64,000 nt of DNA from Chamaea fasciata (lineage: Eukaryota; Chordata; Aves; Passeriformes; Sylviidae), in NCBI GenBank assembly GCA_029207755.1, contig JARCOQ010000002.1, positions 11,051,156 to 11,115,155 of the forward strand, given 5' to 3'. The notes beneath the pieces are model-generated. The model was not told the DNA's origin. It saw only the letters and a program-made list of their open reading frames with translations, and searched no databases. The first letter of the stretch is position 1. Each line of letters begins with the position of its first letter. Position numbers and translations under genes: made by a program. Positions 1 to 12,564 of this stretch are shown here, one piece after another.

Positions 1-3000
1 GATAAGCTGCAACACTATTAGGGTGCTTCTTATGTGTTCATTCATTGTTGCTGCTTCAGGAAAAGAGCTAGAATAATTGACTAAGCAAAACAAAACTGCT
101 TTGCAATGAGTCAGATCCTGAAGCCTTGCAAGAAAGTATTCAAAGATCCCTTTACAACAGTAATTTTCCTCTGTAAAACTTTGCATACTAGTTTTAAAGA
201 CCAAGATTAACAGATGTTTCCTAGTTTTCAAAATATTTCATAACTGGGTAGTAACTGGACTTTACCTAGAAAACTAGCTTCTCTCATTGTTGGTTTTTGC
301 CAAGGACGAACCATTATTCTGTCATTCACGTTTTTGCCTACAGCTTAATGGCAGAGGAGGACCTGGTGGTACATTTTCTGTGAGATGGGAATGGTCAGCA
401 GAAAGATTACATTTTAAAACTGATTCCTTCTGTCTGACTTTCAGGTGTGCTGCTTGAGACTAAATTAGTGGGTTTTTTGGGAGTGTCTGGTTTTGAGAGC
501 TGTTATATACCTGTCATACCAGGCAGACAGACATTCTGTCTTTGTTGTGAACCACAGTGATCTCTAACCAACAGAGATTACTGAGAAAATGCATGGCTGC
601 TGGTTCCAAGTGACCTGTATACTAAACCCTGAACCCTGTGCTCATCTTCCTGATGAACTTTGACTCCAGCTTTGCATTCCTCCCATGTTATTTTAAAATG
701 ACATTTGTTTGCCAGAAGCACAGCCTGAGCAATAGCTGTAAAATGTTGCCTAAGGATGGAAATACTACTGAGAGAGTTTCCCAATTAGGTTAACTTTTCT
801 CTTGCAAGGAAAATATTTTGCATGGCATGTGCTTGAAAACAGGCACTGTCTGTTACCATTGCCCTTGCTTTTTAATAATTATTTTTTAGCTGGTTTTATG
901 TAGAACTTGGGTTCATGTTAACTCTCCTTCTATTTTATTTATTGAATGTCTCAATATGTATATTGCTTCACAGGTTTTAATTCCTGGCTTGTTTTGGAAG
1001 GCATTAACATACACTTGTTTTACATTACAAAGCACCAGTGATGCAGAAAAGCAGGTGATCTTGTGCACGTGCAGCTACCCCATTTTACAGTATTTTTTAT
1101 GCCATTCCTTCTGTGGAATACTATGTTAAATGTCATTCAGGTAATGAAAGTGTAGATTGTAAACTATAATCTCCTCAGCCACGTTGTGCTTCAGATTCCA
1201 TTAAATGATCCCCGTCGTATCTTTTAAATGATCAGCACAGCAAATACTTAACTCTAAACTTCTGGATAATTCAGTTGTCATAAGCAATCATTTATAAACT
1301 GATTCTTCTCCAGTCTGTGGAGCAGTGAATCCAGCAGCTATTAAGCTCTGTGCAGTAATCCAAATGATAGGACAGGAGACAACCTGAGCAGAACTTGATA
1401 AGTTAATGCACTTGCTAAGTGCAGCTTTCTTCACTGCATCAAAGGTGGTTTTTATTCCTTTATTGAATGATGAGTGGTCAGCAGAAACAAGTTGCCAGTT
1501 AATGAAATTTGCTTTTGACAAGGTAAGGGAGTGCATGTCCTAGGAATTCATATTGATTGCCAGTTAGATCATCCAAGAATTTGCATCACCCAAATGAGCA
1601 GGTGTTGATGCTGGAGAGTGGGAAGAAGCTCGCTAATGGCTTTCTGCAGTGCAGTCACAGAGCAGCTGTGTGCAAGGGCAGCCATCAGGCCTCAGAACTT
1701 GGCTAAGGAGTTCCGCTGATCAGAATCCTTTCCTAACAGAATCCTTTTCAGCAAGGGGCAGAATCTAGCCATGAATAAAACCCAGCTGCCTGAAACTGTA
1801 AGGTGCATGTTGTTGTCTCAGAATTGTGCTATCTGTTCCCATGAATAGTATGGGCAAACCTGGAACTGGAAGTAGATAATATTTTTCTTTGTCTGCTGTG
1901 CATCTCAAAATCCAAAATCTGTTGAGTGGGCGAACCAGTTTTGAGAGTCTAATCAAGAGCATCTATTTGTTTCTCACCGCTCCTAACTGATAAGTAGCTT
2001 CCAAAAGATCTAATAGAATGAAATGAAGCACTGAAACAGCACCTAGTGATGTAAAAACTCATAATAAAAAATAATTTTGGAGAGGTGGTCTCAGTGACTT
2101 CCAGCGGAAAAGTGTAGAACCTGAATTTGAAAGGGTGCTATTGATGCTTCGGAAAGCCAGTTAAACACATAACTTTCAAACACATAAATATGCTTTTCTA
2201 AGCCTTAAATATGCTTCTTCTGGCATCTCTGCATCTTATGAATTGCAGGCAGTTACAAGGATTATATCCCTGATGAGAGCATGTAAAGGATATATAAGTG
2301 AAATATAGACATACACTGGAACCACAGATGTCCATGCCTGGGTTATTTTACTACATGCAAATATGAGAAATGCAATAGATTCTCCTGCCTGGCTGCCTTT
2401 GTCAGACCTCAGTACACCTTACAAATAGAGCTGCATTAGTCCAGGTACAGGTAATGTCTTTGTCCAATGCTTTACAGTGCACAACTTTAAATTAACATCA
2501 TGAAATGCAGCACATTTATAATGAAAGCAGCAGGTTTGACACTTGCTCTGAGAATGAAACAATTGCATAAAAGGCTTTTAAATTATTATTTTATATTTTT
2601 AATGTATTACAGTTTGTATTCCTTCCACTTTTATGACAAAATGTGTTCCCCAATTACATAATGCAGTTCCCGTTTTGGTCAGCAGTGTCTTGAAAAAGTT
2701 GCTCTAGCTTCACTTTCTTTCCTCTTGCAATGCTTATAAACTGTAGAGTATTTGGGTTTTTTTTAGGCAGTTTTAGAAGCATATGACTCTCCTGTCATAA
2801 TGGATGTGAGATTTCCCAGATATTATTTGCATAGCTCAGCCTGAACAACTCTAGAGCTTGAGCTTTTCTCTGCTCAAATTTTTCCTTCAGGTGTACTCTT
2901 GATGGGGATTTTGTCACAGCTTCTTAAAAATATTAGCTATATGCAGGACAGTATCTAGCCAATTAGTAAGATTATTCTTCTGAATAGAAAACAAAATGCT

Positions 3001-3247
3001 GGCAAGATTGTGCAGATTTCCCAAACAAAATTCCATTGTGAAAAGTATGGATATTTTAACACATTATATTCTGAAAATGGGCTATATTTTTGTAGTTTTT
3101 GAAGAATGTTTCCAATTCCCAAATATTTTAGCATATCTTTTTTAAAAGTATTTTACTACATGATTTTTTAAAAAATAAAAATTTGATTGCATTTTTTGTT
3201 TGGGTCAAATTTGTATTTGATATGTTGTATGTAAGCAAAGAGCCCAG
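1..3247. other. AT-rich non-coding stretch
   Basis: No open frame here exceeds about 80 codons and none resembles a known protein. The DNA is AT-rich and holds no repeat family, microsatellite or GC-rich block that I recognise. It is consistent with intron or intergenic DNA. Confidence 0.6.
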
Positions 3248-3248
3248 A

Positions 3249-3318
3249 CCAAAAAAAAAAACCCCAAAAACAAAAACAAAACAAAAAACCCCAACCAAAA
3301 CCAAACGAAAAGCCTGTA
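3249..3318. repeat. A/C-only low-complexity tract
   Basis: After a run of A the plus strand consists of C-runs and A-runs (CCCC, CAAAAA, CCAAAA) with almost no G or T. Similar tracts recur near 40.7 kb and 58.2 kb, and in G/T orientation near 7.4, 25.0 and 59.4 kb. Short frames of Lys/Thr/Pro or Phe/Gly/Trp type here come from base composition, not coding. Confidence 0.85.
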
Positions 3319-4179
3319 AATCCTGTTCTATTTCTGATCTGGGTAAATATACAAAACATAGTATGTAACCTATTCTAATGTGAAAGGTTTGTGATTGAAC
3401 ATCCCCCTTTTGTGAAGACAGGAGGACCTATAAATGTGGTCCCTCTAAATGGGTGATTTAAGGTAATATTAGCCTTGTGAAGGCAGGGTCATGGAATATC
3501 GACTAAAGCTGAGGTAATTTGGGGATGGGGAGGTAATCATTAATAAAGGCCAAGCTGTTCAGCTTTCATTACATTCCATGATGACAAAGAAAACTTTTTC
3601 CATTTAACAAACTTCTCCGTCCCAGCACTGAGACAGTGACACACCCCTACACTCCTGAAAAATCTATAAACCTGTTTACTAAGCCAATGGAATACTCACA
3701 CATTTGGCAAGGTTGTTTCTGGTGTGAAAAAGCAGAAGGGACATGAAATGACAACCATTTAAACTTCACTATAATGTCTATTCACAAGGAGACTGAATTA
3801 GTTTGCTTTTAGTATTCATGGGACTGACTGCTTTCTGAGTGATTTACTATACAGATATAATTTTGTTGTTACAGAATATGCATTAAAATTTCCTTTATTA
3901 AAGCAGGTGGAATATGTCTAGTATTTGCTAGGCAGCAATAAAATGTGTCAGCCTGTCTGCTCTACAGAGTCAGCAGGAACTCCAGTGCCTGTTCTCCACC
4001 ATGAACCTTCCATTTTATACTACAAAATTTGTACTTAAAGTTTTCCTCACCACACCAGCATCAAATCAAGTATTTTTTGTAACAGACTGGTTAAAAAAAA
4101 AAATCCTTTCTTAAAATGACGAATTTGTCCAGTCTTTGTCAACTTTGAGAAAGTAGAATTGTATCTTTACTGATTAGGG

Positions 4180-4208
<29 letters not shown>
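4180..4208 (+). repeat. Poly-A run, 29 bp
   Basis: An uninterrupted A run is followed by a short GA-rich stretch. It could be the tail of an old retroposed sequence, but I recognise no retroelement body upstream and see no clear target-site duplication. Confidence 0.9.
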
Positions 4209-4210
<2 letters not shown>

Positions 4211-6023
4211 AGAGAGAAGACACTAAAGAAAAACCCAATCCAGAAGATAGCTTGAATTATCTGTGTTTTTACACTTGGATGACAACATTTTGAAGGTGCT
4301 GGATCCCTGCCTGTGAAAAGGTATCAGTTTGCTTTCAGCCGACTATTATATTCACAACATATTTATGTGAATAAAACACAATAATAAAAATATTTCAGTG
4401 CTTATTGACTGTGTTTGGCTTAATGATGGGTTGCAGTCATGGCTAAGATGTCCTTTGTATGTAATGACATGATGAGCTAGTCTTTCTGTGCGCAGGCATG
4501 AGTTATTGCTTTATGGTTTTGGTGCATTTTTTCCTTCAGCTGCTGGTTTTGGTAATGATCCTTCTGCTGTTCTGCAAGATTCTGGTACCAGTTACAAACC
4601 TCAGCCATGGAGGTTAAACTCCACTGTAGTAAGGGCTGTAAAAATTTCACCTAGAAACCCTTTTTAAGTTTATATGATTCCTTAATCTCTGTGGAGCTTA
4701 CAAGAACTCTAATGAACGGTGCTTAGCTCTGCTCTGATTAGCAGGCAAAGTTGCAGCAATATGGACTCAAATATGGAGCAGTTTTAACTTTCTGAAAGGG
4801 AATCCAACCAGTCTGTGGCCACCTGTGAACTTTTCATGGAGGTATTTCTACTGGAGGTAGAAATAACTCATGCTACCTGTAGCATTAAAAAAGCTTTAAT
4901 AATTCATTAAGAATCAATCTGTAGATGCATTTTTCAGCAAATAAGTGTCAATAAGATAAAGCAGTGGTTATAAAGAGCTCTTCAGTTCTTAATTTCATCG
5001 TTATATGTATAGGATTATCATAGTACTATTTATAGGTTGTGCTTTTTTTCACTTCTTCATTTCTAAAAGTTCAGTATTGTAAGGTGAAATATAAAGGTAA
5101 TAAAAAATGTTAAATCTACCAGATGAAAATTACCAAGTGATTTAGAAAGGAATAAATACAAACGCTTTTCTTGGATTACTCTGGGATGCTGGAAGAGTAT
5201 CACTGAATTTCATAGGAATAGGCAGGTTTGGAAGGATGCTGTGAATGTTTGGTGATTACAGCAGTAGCAACAAAGTATGAAACATTTGTGATGGGTAAAA
5301 TAATTTGTAGGCTGCAGACCTAAGCTTACATGGAGAAGACAAGTAAAATAAAACCTTATAGAGGTAAAGAATGGAAAACATGAAGAACTGATCAGACAAA
5401 TAGTGATGTTTTTTCATCCTTTTTGTACTTATTTTTTATGGATCAGACAGTTGAGTGTCCTAAGCCAGAGGTCATACCTGTATCTTTGTGTTAATAGGCT
5501 GTGATTTACCTTCTTGCATATATTTGCAAGCTTTTTCTTGGCAACATTTACGCTTAATGAAGTGTTCTGTTGCAATGAGTTGCAGGATCTAGATATGAGC
5601 GGTTTGGAAATGTACTTTTTTTGTAGGTTTTAAAGCTGCTGTCTGATAATTGTATTTGAGGCTCCCTAATGGGAAAGAGGGAAGAATCATTACCACATTC
5701 TCTATCCAGCTAGTAATTTTGTAGCTTTCTCATTTATTTCATGTTCTTAAACCACAGGTCATCCTCTTTGCTTGTCTCTCGTTGCCTTCTGGTACATCTT
5801 TTATTGGCAAACTTACCAGAATTGTGCCTGGACTTTATCATGTCTTTTGTTCCTTGTTCTTTTTCTTTTAAGTTTCTAATGTTCTTTTTGCCTCCCCCTG
5901 AGTGCATGTTTGTATTCTAATAGGTATGTAGACAATAACTGTCTTAAGTTGTTATAGTCAATTAAATTGCATTATTTTGTGTCTGTATGTTTAATTAGGT
6001 GCAGAAGGTATGTATACACTTAT
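4209..6023. other. AT-rich non-coding stretch
   Basis: Unremarkable AT-rich DNA with no frame of note, no recognised interspersed repeat and no GC-rich patch. Confidence 0.55.
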
Positions 6024-6042
6024 ACACACACACACACACACA
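6024..6042. repeat. (CA)n microsatellite
   Basis: About nine and a half CA units are flanked by TATAC and CATATGTATA, so a short alternating purine-pyrimidine stretch extends on both sides. Confidence 0.9.
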
Positions 6043-7149
6043 TATGTATATGCATAACAAAGTATATGTGCTATGTCATGACCTGATTTGAAATCTGATT
6101 GAAATTTGAGAGTAAATGTTTGCTCTCCTGACACATTGTGTCTTTACCAGAATTGTCTCTAGATTTCCACTGCTCTGAAATAGAAAAGAAGGTTCGTAGC
6201 ACTGCATTAGCAGTGCCTGTGATCTGTGCGTTGTGTTTAAAAATTGGGATTCGGAGTTCCTTGATAGGAGTGTAGGTTAAGTGCTTGAAGGACAGTTGTC
6301 ACTGCAGAAGTAATTTTGTTTGTTTTCCTGGGAATTTTTTGTTTTCTCCACATAGAGCAATGTGACAGACAACTGCTCTCAACATGCTGCTCTTGGTGTG
6401 TGTCTTGCAGCTCTAGTGCACATCAGGAGTACTTAAATTTCTTTATCTACTTCTCTGCAGTGATGGGTACATCAGAGCCAGCACCCTCGGGCAGCAGAGT
6501 CTGAGATTGCTGGAGTGCCACTTATGGTGGCCAGGTCATGGCTAATCCACAGGCACATGGTGTCTCAGCCACTGCTGCTGGCACAGTGCTCTGCCGTCTC
6601 TGACTGCATTCAGGCAGAAATGGGACAAAACTGAGTCACACTTTCATGAGCAGACAGGCAAATACAGTCTGCTTTAAAACACGGCAAAGATTCCCTAAAA
6701 TTATCCTCTGTAGAAACCCATGATAAATTAGAAAATTTTATTTCAAAATATTACCCATCAGGACATGACTAATTTTAAGCTTTGCCTGGGAGTCAAACAT
6801 AGTCACATTTATAAATATACTGGCTGCACTTGACCATATTGCTGTCATACCTGTCAAAATGTGCTGCCTGTTTTCCTAGTCCAGGCATGGTTGGAATGTG
6901 TTACACTATTAAGAGTAGTCCAGGTGAATGTGTTCTGTTTTGATGTGTTCGGAGGGCAAATGCTGCGTGAGAGAAAGCAGCCGGCCAAAGAGGAAGAGAA
7001 AAGGTACCCTTGTGAGGCTGGAAGTCTCCCAAGAGCCATCCTCCCCACCAAACCCAGAGTGTCTTGGTCATGTTCCTCATCCTGCAGCTCCTAAAGTGAC
7101 CATTTCTGATCCCAGGTGTAATCCTCATGGGCTGTAAAACATTAGGTCC
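6043..7149. other. Non-coding stretch, slightly richer in GC toward its end
   Basis: The stretch 6850-7110 has overlapping frames of 65-112 codons on both strands, which suggests locally few stop codons rather than a gene. None of the predicted peptides resembles a known family. Confidence 0.5.
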
Positions 7150-7300
7150 TTGTGCTTTGCCTTCTAGTTCCTGGATTTTGCTGTGTGATTTAAGCCCTAA
7201 CGAGCTAATTAATGTTTTCAGCCAGTGTGTACCCACCATAGGCTTTTTACTTGCCTCAATCCCAGCTCATAATAATAGTATAGAGAGCCAAACTTCAGTC
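7150..7300. promoter_or_regulatory. Candidate conserved non-coding element
   Basis: The stretch is mixed-composition and unique-looking, with GAGCTAATTAATG (homeodomain-type TAATTA core) and no repeat signature. It lies about 0.6 kb left of the CpG-rich island at 7.9-8.3 kb. The call rests only on texture and motif content. Confidence 0.22.
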
Positions 7301-7385
7301 CATATCTGAACCAAATTCCCTAAAATTCCCAAGCAGTTAAACTGAGGAAAGCTTACTGGGCAATTCTTTCTATATTTTTTAGATA

Positions 7386-7460
7386 TATTTATTTATTTGT
7401 TTGTTTGATTTTTTTTTTGGTTGGTTGGTTGGTTGGTTATTTATTTATTTGTTTATTTTT
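7386..7460. repeat. T-rich compound microsatellite (TTTA, TTTG, TTGG)
   Basis: It is a compound simple repeat: TTTA and TTTG units, a T run, about five TTGG units near 7417-7438, then TTTA and TTTG units again. The minus strand is A/C only, like the other A/C tracts of the window. Confidence 0.9.
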
Positions 7461-7554
7461 AACCACAATGAGATTGTTTTATGGTCTGGGAAAATGGCAA
7501 GTTCATGTGATTGCTCTTTTTTTCTTTTGCATTTTGCCTTTTTCTTTTTCACTG

Positions 7555-7672
7555 TACGCTGATTAGAATGTAATGCGGCTGTTGATTAAGTGAAGTGGCT
7601 ACAAGTTTAATGCAAATGTAACACACTTCAGAGTTGTGTACACAGTCCTTTCAAACCGTTTGGATTTGTGGG
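7555..7672. promoter_or_regulatory. Candidate conserved non-coding element with octamer motif
   Basis: Unique-looking sequence with GATTAGA, TGATTAAG and a perfect POU octamer ATGCAAAT at 7610-7617. It sits just left of a G/T-rich stretch and the CpG-rich island. The motifs are common by chance, so the call depends on cross-species alignment. Confidence 0.28.
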
Positions 7673-7918
7673 ATGTTTTGGTTTGTTTTCATCTGGAGTT
7701 TTTTTGTGGGTGTTCAGGGATTTTTTTGTTTGTGTGTTTGGGGGAGGGTGGTGGGTGCATGTGTGTTTCTGTTCCTTTTGTTGTTATTTTCTTACACGCC
7801 AAAGCACAGCTGATGATGAGGGTGCTCCTGAGCAGAGAGGGAAAGGATTCTCTGTGCTACTCAGGACCTAGGAGAGAGATGTCTCCCATTTAGTCTGACA
7901 TGGAGGTATTAATGAGAC

Positions 7919-8258
7919 CGGCAAAATATCCTTCATCTTCTGAGTACCTTTCCGGCTTCTGCCCTTTTCCCCGGTTGCCAATTTCCCTCCGCCTTCCAGA
8001 AGATTCTTGTTCCTGGGGGACGCAGGGGCTTCCCGAGGCGCTGGCCGCTAGAGGATGCTCCTGGTCCGGCGTTGGAGAGCAGCGTTCCCGGGCCGGGCAT
8101 CCTCCTCCTCCTCCTGCCGGCACAGCTCCCAGCCCGGCTCCGCGGAGGGGACATTGCCTCTGGGGACTCACCCCCACTGCCTGGGGTGTGCGAACCAAAG
8201 CTCTGGGATACCGGCAGAGTTCCTCCGTCCAAATGGGAAAGGAAATCCATCCAATTCG
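7919..8258. promoter_or_regulatory. Small CpG-rich island
   Basis: I count about 21 CpG dinucleotides in roughly 340 bp, densest at 7988-8142, against a background where CpG is rare. It includes CCGG and CCGCGG-like clusters and a short CTC triplet run near 8100-8116. Such islands usually mark promoters or active regulatory elements. Both strands have long frames here (151 codons plus at 7900-8355, 127 codons minus at 7890-8273). That is expected where stops are scarce, and neither peptide is recognisable. No TATA box is obvious. It could be the promoter or first exon of a non-coding RNA. Confidence 0.5.
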
Positions 8259-8299
8259 CAGGCAAAACTGCAAACTACTAATAACAAACAGAGAACCAC

Positions 8300-10256
8300 A
8301 CTGTAGGAATTCGAGTGTGTTTCTTATGGCGAAGTTCTTGGGCTTATTTAGGTGACACTCTTAATGGCATGTTTGCAGTGTGCTCCTCAGTATCAGAGTC
8401 CTACTGTAGATTGTTCCACTCTGTGTGTGATTTAGATGTTCAGCTAGCTTTCATTTTTTTGTCTAATTTTTTAAAGTGTTCCAAATCTCAGTGCTTAAAT
8501 GAAGTTTGAGGCTTTTTTTTTTTTTCAATAAATATAATGTAAAAGACATTCTTAATTAAAAAAAAAACCAACTATTTAGAATGTGTAGTTTTTCAAGAAA
8601 TGCACACACATTAAATTAATTCCATATTTTAAATAAAACACAAAAATGTTTTCCTCCAAAAAACTCCTAACCAATCAAACAAAAAAACTAATGAAATCAA
8701 AATTGCTTTTAAGTAAAAAGCAAAGCGTGAAGTTAAAAAAGTTATATATGGAAATGTCCCTCTAGCCCTCTACTGCCCTTCCAAAATTCTTTTGTAAACA
8801 AGTTCATATATATATATATATATACGTATATAACATAGAAAGAATATTTTTAAGGTACCAAAGTGGAGTACTCAAAGGTAAAAAAAAGGCAGATTTGAGG
8901 TCATTTAAGATGGCTCCTTTGTTCACATGCACTAGAACACAGTCTTTAACTCTGTAATTATCTACTGCCTCTTTCTCTCTCCCCACGTCTTCACTTCCTG
9001 TGGGATTTATGCCTTATCCAGACCTCAAGTTAGACCTGCCCAGGGACCTTGTGCAATAGAAGAGACTGTTCATTTCTTGCAGTTGGATGGCAGATAGTAG
9101 ATAAATCAAAGACTACAGGAAAGGAAATATATAGGTGAAAAGCTAGATAAGACTGAAAAATAGGGCTGTAGTCTTGTCCCTGCCACTGATGTTTAGCAAA
9201 GTCAGTAAATTTTTCATATCATGTGTGTATTCCCCAGCTTCTGTGTGCTGACTGCAAGATCCTACACTCTGATTAATCAGAAGCTTGAACACCCACGTCT
9301 ACTCCTGAAGTCACTAGAGAGTTGTTTTGAGTCTACAGAATAATGAGTAGTGCTATCTTTTCTTGCAGCTCATGTGCCAGATGTCTCAGATTTGGTGTAC
9401 CTGTGTCTCTCTCCCTGCACATCTTTTGTCATCTGTACAAGATGGATGCTGACTTTTTCCAGGCTGCAGTAAAAATAATACGGCTGAATCACTAGTATCC
9501 TCTGATGATGAGCACCAAACAACTGCCTGGGCAAAGCAAATAAATTTGTCTTCAGAACAGGTTTTGAACCACAGATAGGAAATAAAGGGCACTACAAAGG
9601 ATTGCGATATGAGTAATGGAACGAAACAAAGTAGTGAACTGCTCTTAAAATGAGCATTGTCTGTCTTGTGCATTGAATGAAGCAACATTGGTGCTGTGTG
9701 TTAAAGACTATCACAAGCTATTTAATAACCAAACCGAGATAAGCATTTGGGCTGAGTTTAAATTGCACATTAATTCTACAATTTCCAAATACATGCATAC
9801 TGAATTCCGTATCTGGTCTGATATTTCTTAATAGTGTGTGTAGAGTAAGAAAAAGAAAATTACCCAAGTACTCTCACTAACAAGAAGCTAGTGTTTTCTA
9901 GTAAGGAACTAGAAAGTGCAGCTCCAGGTAAGTGTTCAAAATATGGTTAATTTACATTTTTTCCCCCTTCTATTTAGTTCCTTGACTAAATTGTATAAAA
10001 GTGAAATCCATTTCCTGCTACAGGAATGAAAGAACTTGGCTGTTTTTAGAGCAAAAACTCCTGTAGGAATGGGTCTGCTTTCTCAGGTTGAGGAACCTGT
10101 AACTATTTGTAACAAGATGTTTCTAATGAAGAAGAATAGGGTTGCTGTGTTCCTGTCCCTTATTTCTGTGTTTCACTGCCTGTAAACAAAGCAAATGATA
10201 ATTGTAAAGGAGATTCCTGAGCTTCCATTACTGCTGCTTGCCTTTTGCTATAAACA
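8300..10256. other. AT-rich non-coding stretch
   Basis: It holds a T run near 8512-8525, A-rich DNA at 8550-8740, and a TA repeat listed separately. No gene or interspersed repeat is recognised. Confidence 0.5.
8806..8832. repeat. (AT)n microsatellite
   Basis: About nine AT units are followed by CG and further TATA. The tract is self-complementary and could form a cruciform, but it is short. Confidence 0.9.
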
Positions 10257-10281
10257 CCCCCCCCCCCCCCCCCCCCCCCCC
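10257..10281. repeat. Poly-C run, 25 bp
   Basis: Twenty-five C in a row, that is poly-G on the minus strand. Pure C/G homopolymers of this length are rare in vertebrate DNA. The minus strand could form G-quadruplex structures and the plus strand an i-motif. Its exact length is likely to be unreliable in an assembly. Confidence 0.85.
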
Positions 10282-11925
10282 GGAATATACCTTCAATCTA
10301 AATAAAGATAAACAAAAATGTTAGGTGACCAAATAACCAAGAAGCTGAATTTATCTTCTCAAATAATTTAGGAACTATACTCTAATTCTCTGTTCAAATT
10401 GTGTTTACAAAGATGTTTACCTCCTAATTAATTCCCACTTGTCAAGAAATCCTTCCAAGAAGAGTAAAAGAATGGTGGTGGCTGTAGAATGTATTAAATA
10501 TTGTTATTATTTAAAGTAATTTTTCAAAAACTTGTAGATTCATTCCTTGAACTTCAACTTAGAATGAGAAAAAATGCTGGAGGCTTTTGAAATTTCACAT
10601 CACAGAGGAAAAAAAATAAGGAGGCTGCAGAGCAGAATAGATATCTTAAATCAGGTTAGGAAATTTCCAACTGTACCTAACACTTTGAAAGCTACTAAGG
10701 TCGAAGTTACTTTTATTACATTTGTGGTTTTCTGCAGTGATAGCATTTTGTTACACTGTTGAGTGAGTTACAGTGTATTTCCCTGGCCTTTTATGTTTGG
10801 TTTGATTTCAGTGTCTTGGCTTGAGGTTGAATATGTCTTTAATAATGTCTTTTTTAACGTCTGTTTTTTATGAGTAAAAGTATTTGAACAACCTTTACTC
10901 AAATCAAGTGAAACTTTTGTGAAGGGATATATAGAACTGAAATTGGGTCCTCTTCATGGTCTTGGAGCTATGAAAGGTAGTGAGGCAGGGGGGGAGCATA
11001 GGATCAAACACAGATAGTCAGCACTGCCTTGTACTTCCCAGGGTAAGGTGTTAGTGTTGGTGTTTTACAAATGTGTTGTTTGGGCAGCTTGGTCGAAGTG
11101 ATTTCAAGATTTCACTTCTGGCAGAGGTGAGTGACTGCTTGGGGGTGGAGACCTGGCTGGGGCACCACAGCAACAGCTCATCCTGGTGGTGTCTGCTGAT
11201 ATGCAGAGGTGACAGTGGGAGCCCTGTTTTCCCATTTTTTTCTTGTTTAATCCCGGAGAAAACTCATTGTTCAGAATGGTCCTGTTGGTAATTTATGGTG
11301 TCATGTGCAACCAAATATGCACTTCGGCCATTTTTAAATGTGTTTTGCTAATGATGGGTCACACATTTTCACTGGAAGGTTTTAAAGATTAAAGTCATCA
11401 GAAAAGGCAGCCCTGGTGACTGATATTCTCTGACCCCATGACCTACCAAAGGCCATAGAGCCACACTAAATAAAGCTGTCTCAAGCTTATCACTTCTGTT
11501 GTGCTCTTACACAGAGTTTAAAAAGATGATCAGGTCTGACTTAAAGACTTTTAGGATTTATCTGGAATGTCCTTAAACAGGCAGCTTTAATTAAAATATA
11601 TTCATTGTCTTAAAAAATGTCATTCCTCTAATAGGAATTTGTCCAGCTCTTTCTTGCAACAAATTATTTTCTATAAGTAGCGTTTTCCTACCTACATACC
11701 AGAAGGTACTTGTTCACTGAATTAAATTCATTTTTTAATACATACTGCTCTCTATTATACATAGAATGTCATCTGGTAGGAAGGCATCCTTCTTTTTTTA
11801 TGATATAGTGAAGTCCTCCTTGTGAAGTACAAACAGCCAAGAAAATTGGTGGGCTTCTCCTATCTGTGCAAGTAAAGACCAGTCCCCAATGCTGCAATTC
11901 AGCATGACAGTTTTTGTGCCTTCTT
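10282..11925. other. AT-rich non-coding stretch
   Basis: No recognised gene, repeat family or microsatellite. The frames are short and unrelated to known proteins. Confidence 0.5.
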
Positions 11926-11929
11926 TCTG

Positions 11930-11938
11930 TATAAAAGG
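11930..11938 (+). promoter_or_regulatory. Candidate TATA box
   Basis: TATAAAAGG fits the TATA-box consensus well. A start site would fall near 11960. No CpG-rich DNA surrounds it, and the frame that opens downstream at 12091 (157 codons) is not recognisable. TATA-like strings are common in AT-rich DNA, so this is weak. Confidence 0.15.
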
Positions 11939-12090
11939 CATTGGAAAACAGCTCTCCTCAGCTCAGTCCTCAAGAAACAAGAATAATAGAAGCCTTTTGA
12001 TTTTCATTCTTTGTTGCCTAATGTCTTAGCAAAGATAAATGAAAAATGCTGAGATAGCATCATGAGTCTACAGCAAAGTGGGTACATCAG

Positions 12091-12564
12091 GTGCCACAAA
12101 GAACAGACTCAGCTCCACTTGTAAAGTCCAGGAACTCCAGCAATCATGTCATGCTGGAATGGACAGGACTACAACAAATGGAGTATTCCAATTTTCATGT
12201 GCCCCTTGGACTTGCCTTAAACCTGGCCCCAACACAAGCAGTGAGCACCTCCTGGTTTTGCTTGGCTGTGGGGTGCTTTGAGTGCCAGGAGCAAGGGGAA
12301 CACAAAAGTCCCCAACTGCTTGCTTGTACCCTTCTGCATGTGGCCCTCTCTCAGAAAGCTTCATTTTTAAAATTACCTTTTTTATTTATTAACTTAGCCA
12401 ATTTAAGTCTTAGATATCTGTCTTTACGGTACAGCTATTCTCCAGTAGAAGCCCATTATATTGTGACTTCCTACAACATACAATATATATTTAGCCCTGA
12501 AAACTGCACTTCTTGTCACTCTAGCTTTTTAATTTACTGTGTTTCTTGCTGCTGGCACCTTTGA
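12091..12564 (+). other. Open frame of 157 codons, coding status doubtful
   Basis: The product has no domain I recognise. Its first half is Ser/Gln/Leu-rich, and the C-terminal part is Leu/Tyr/Ser-rich without clear membrane periodicity. It begins about 160 bp after a TATA-like string. A frame of this length is expected occasionally by chance in 64 kb read six ways. I see no obvious polyadenylation signal right after it. Chance is the more likely explanation. Confidence 0.08.

Noticed and set aside
3249..3318. Telomere-like repeat
   Set aside because: CCCCAAAA-like units occur, but the vertebrate TTAGGG/CCCTAA unit does not repeat here.
12061..12320. CR1 or LTR fragment
   Set aside because: Composition is similar to CR1 3' regions but the landmark strings are absent.
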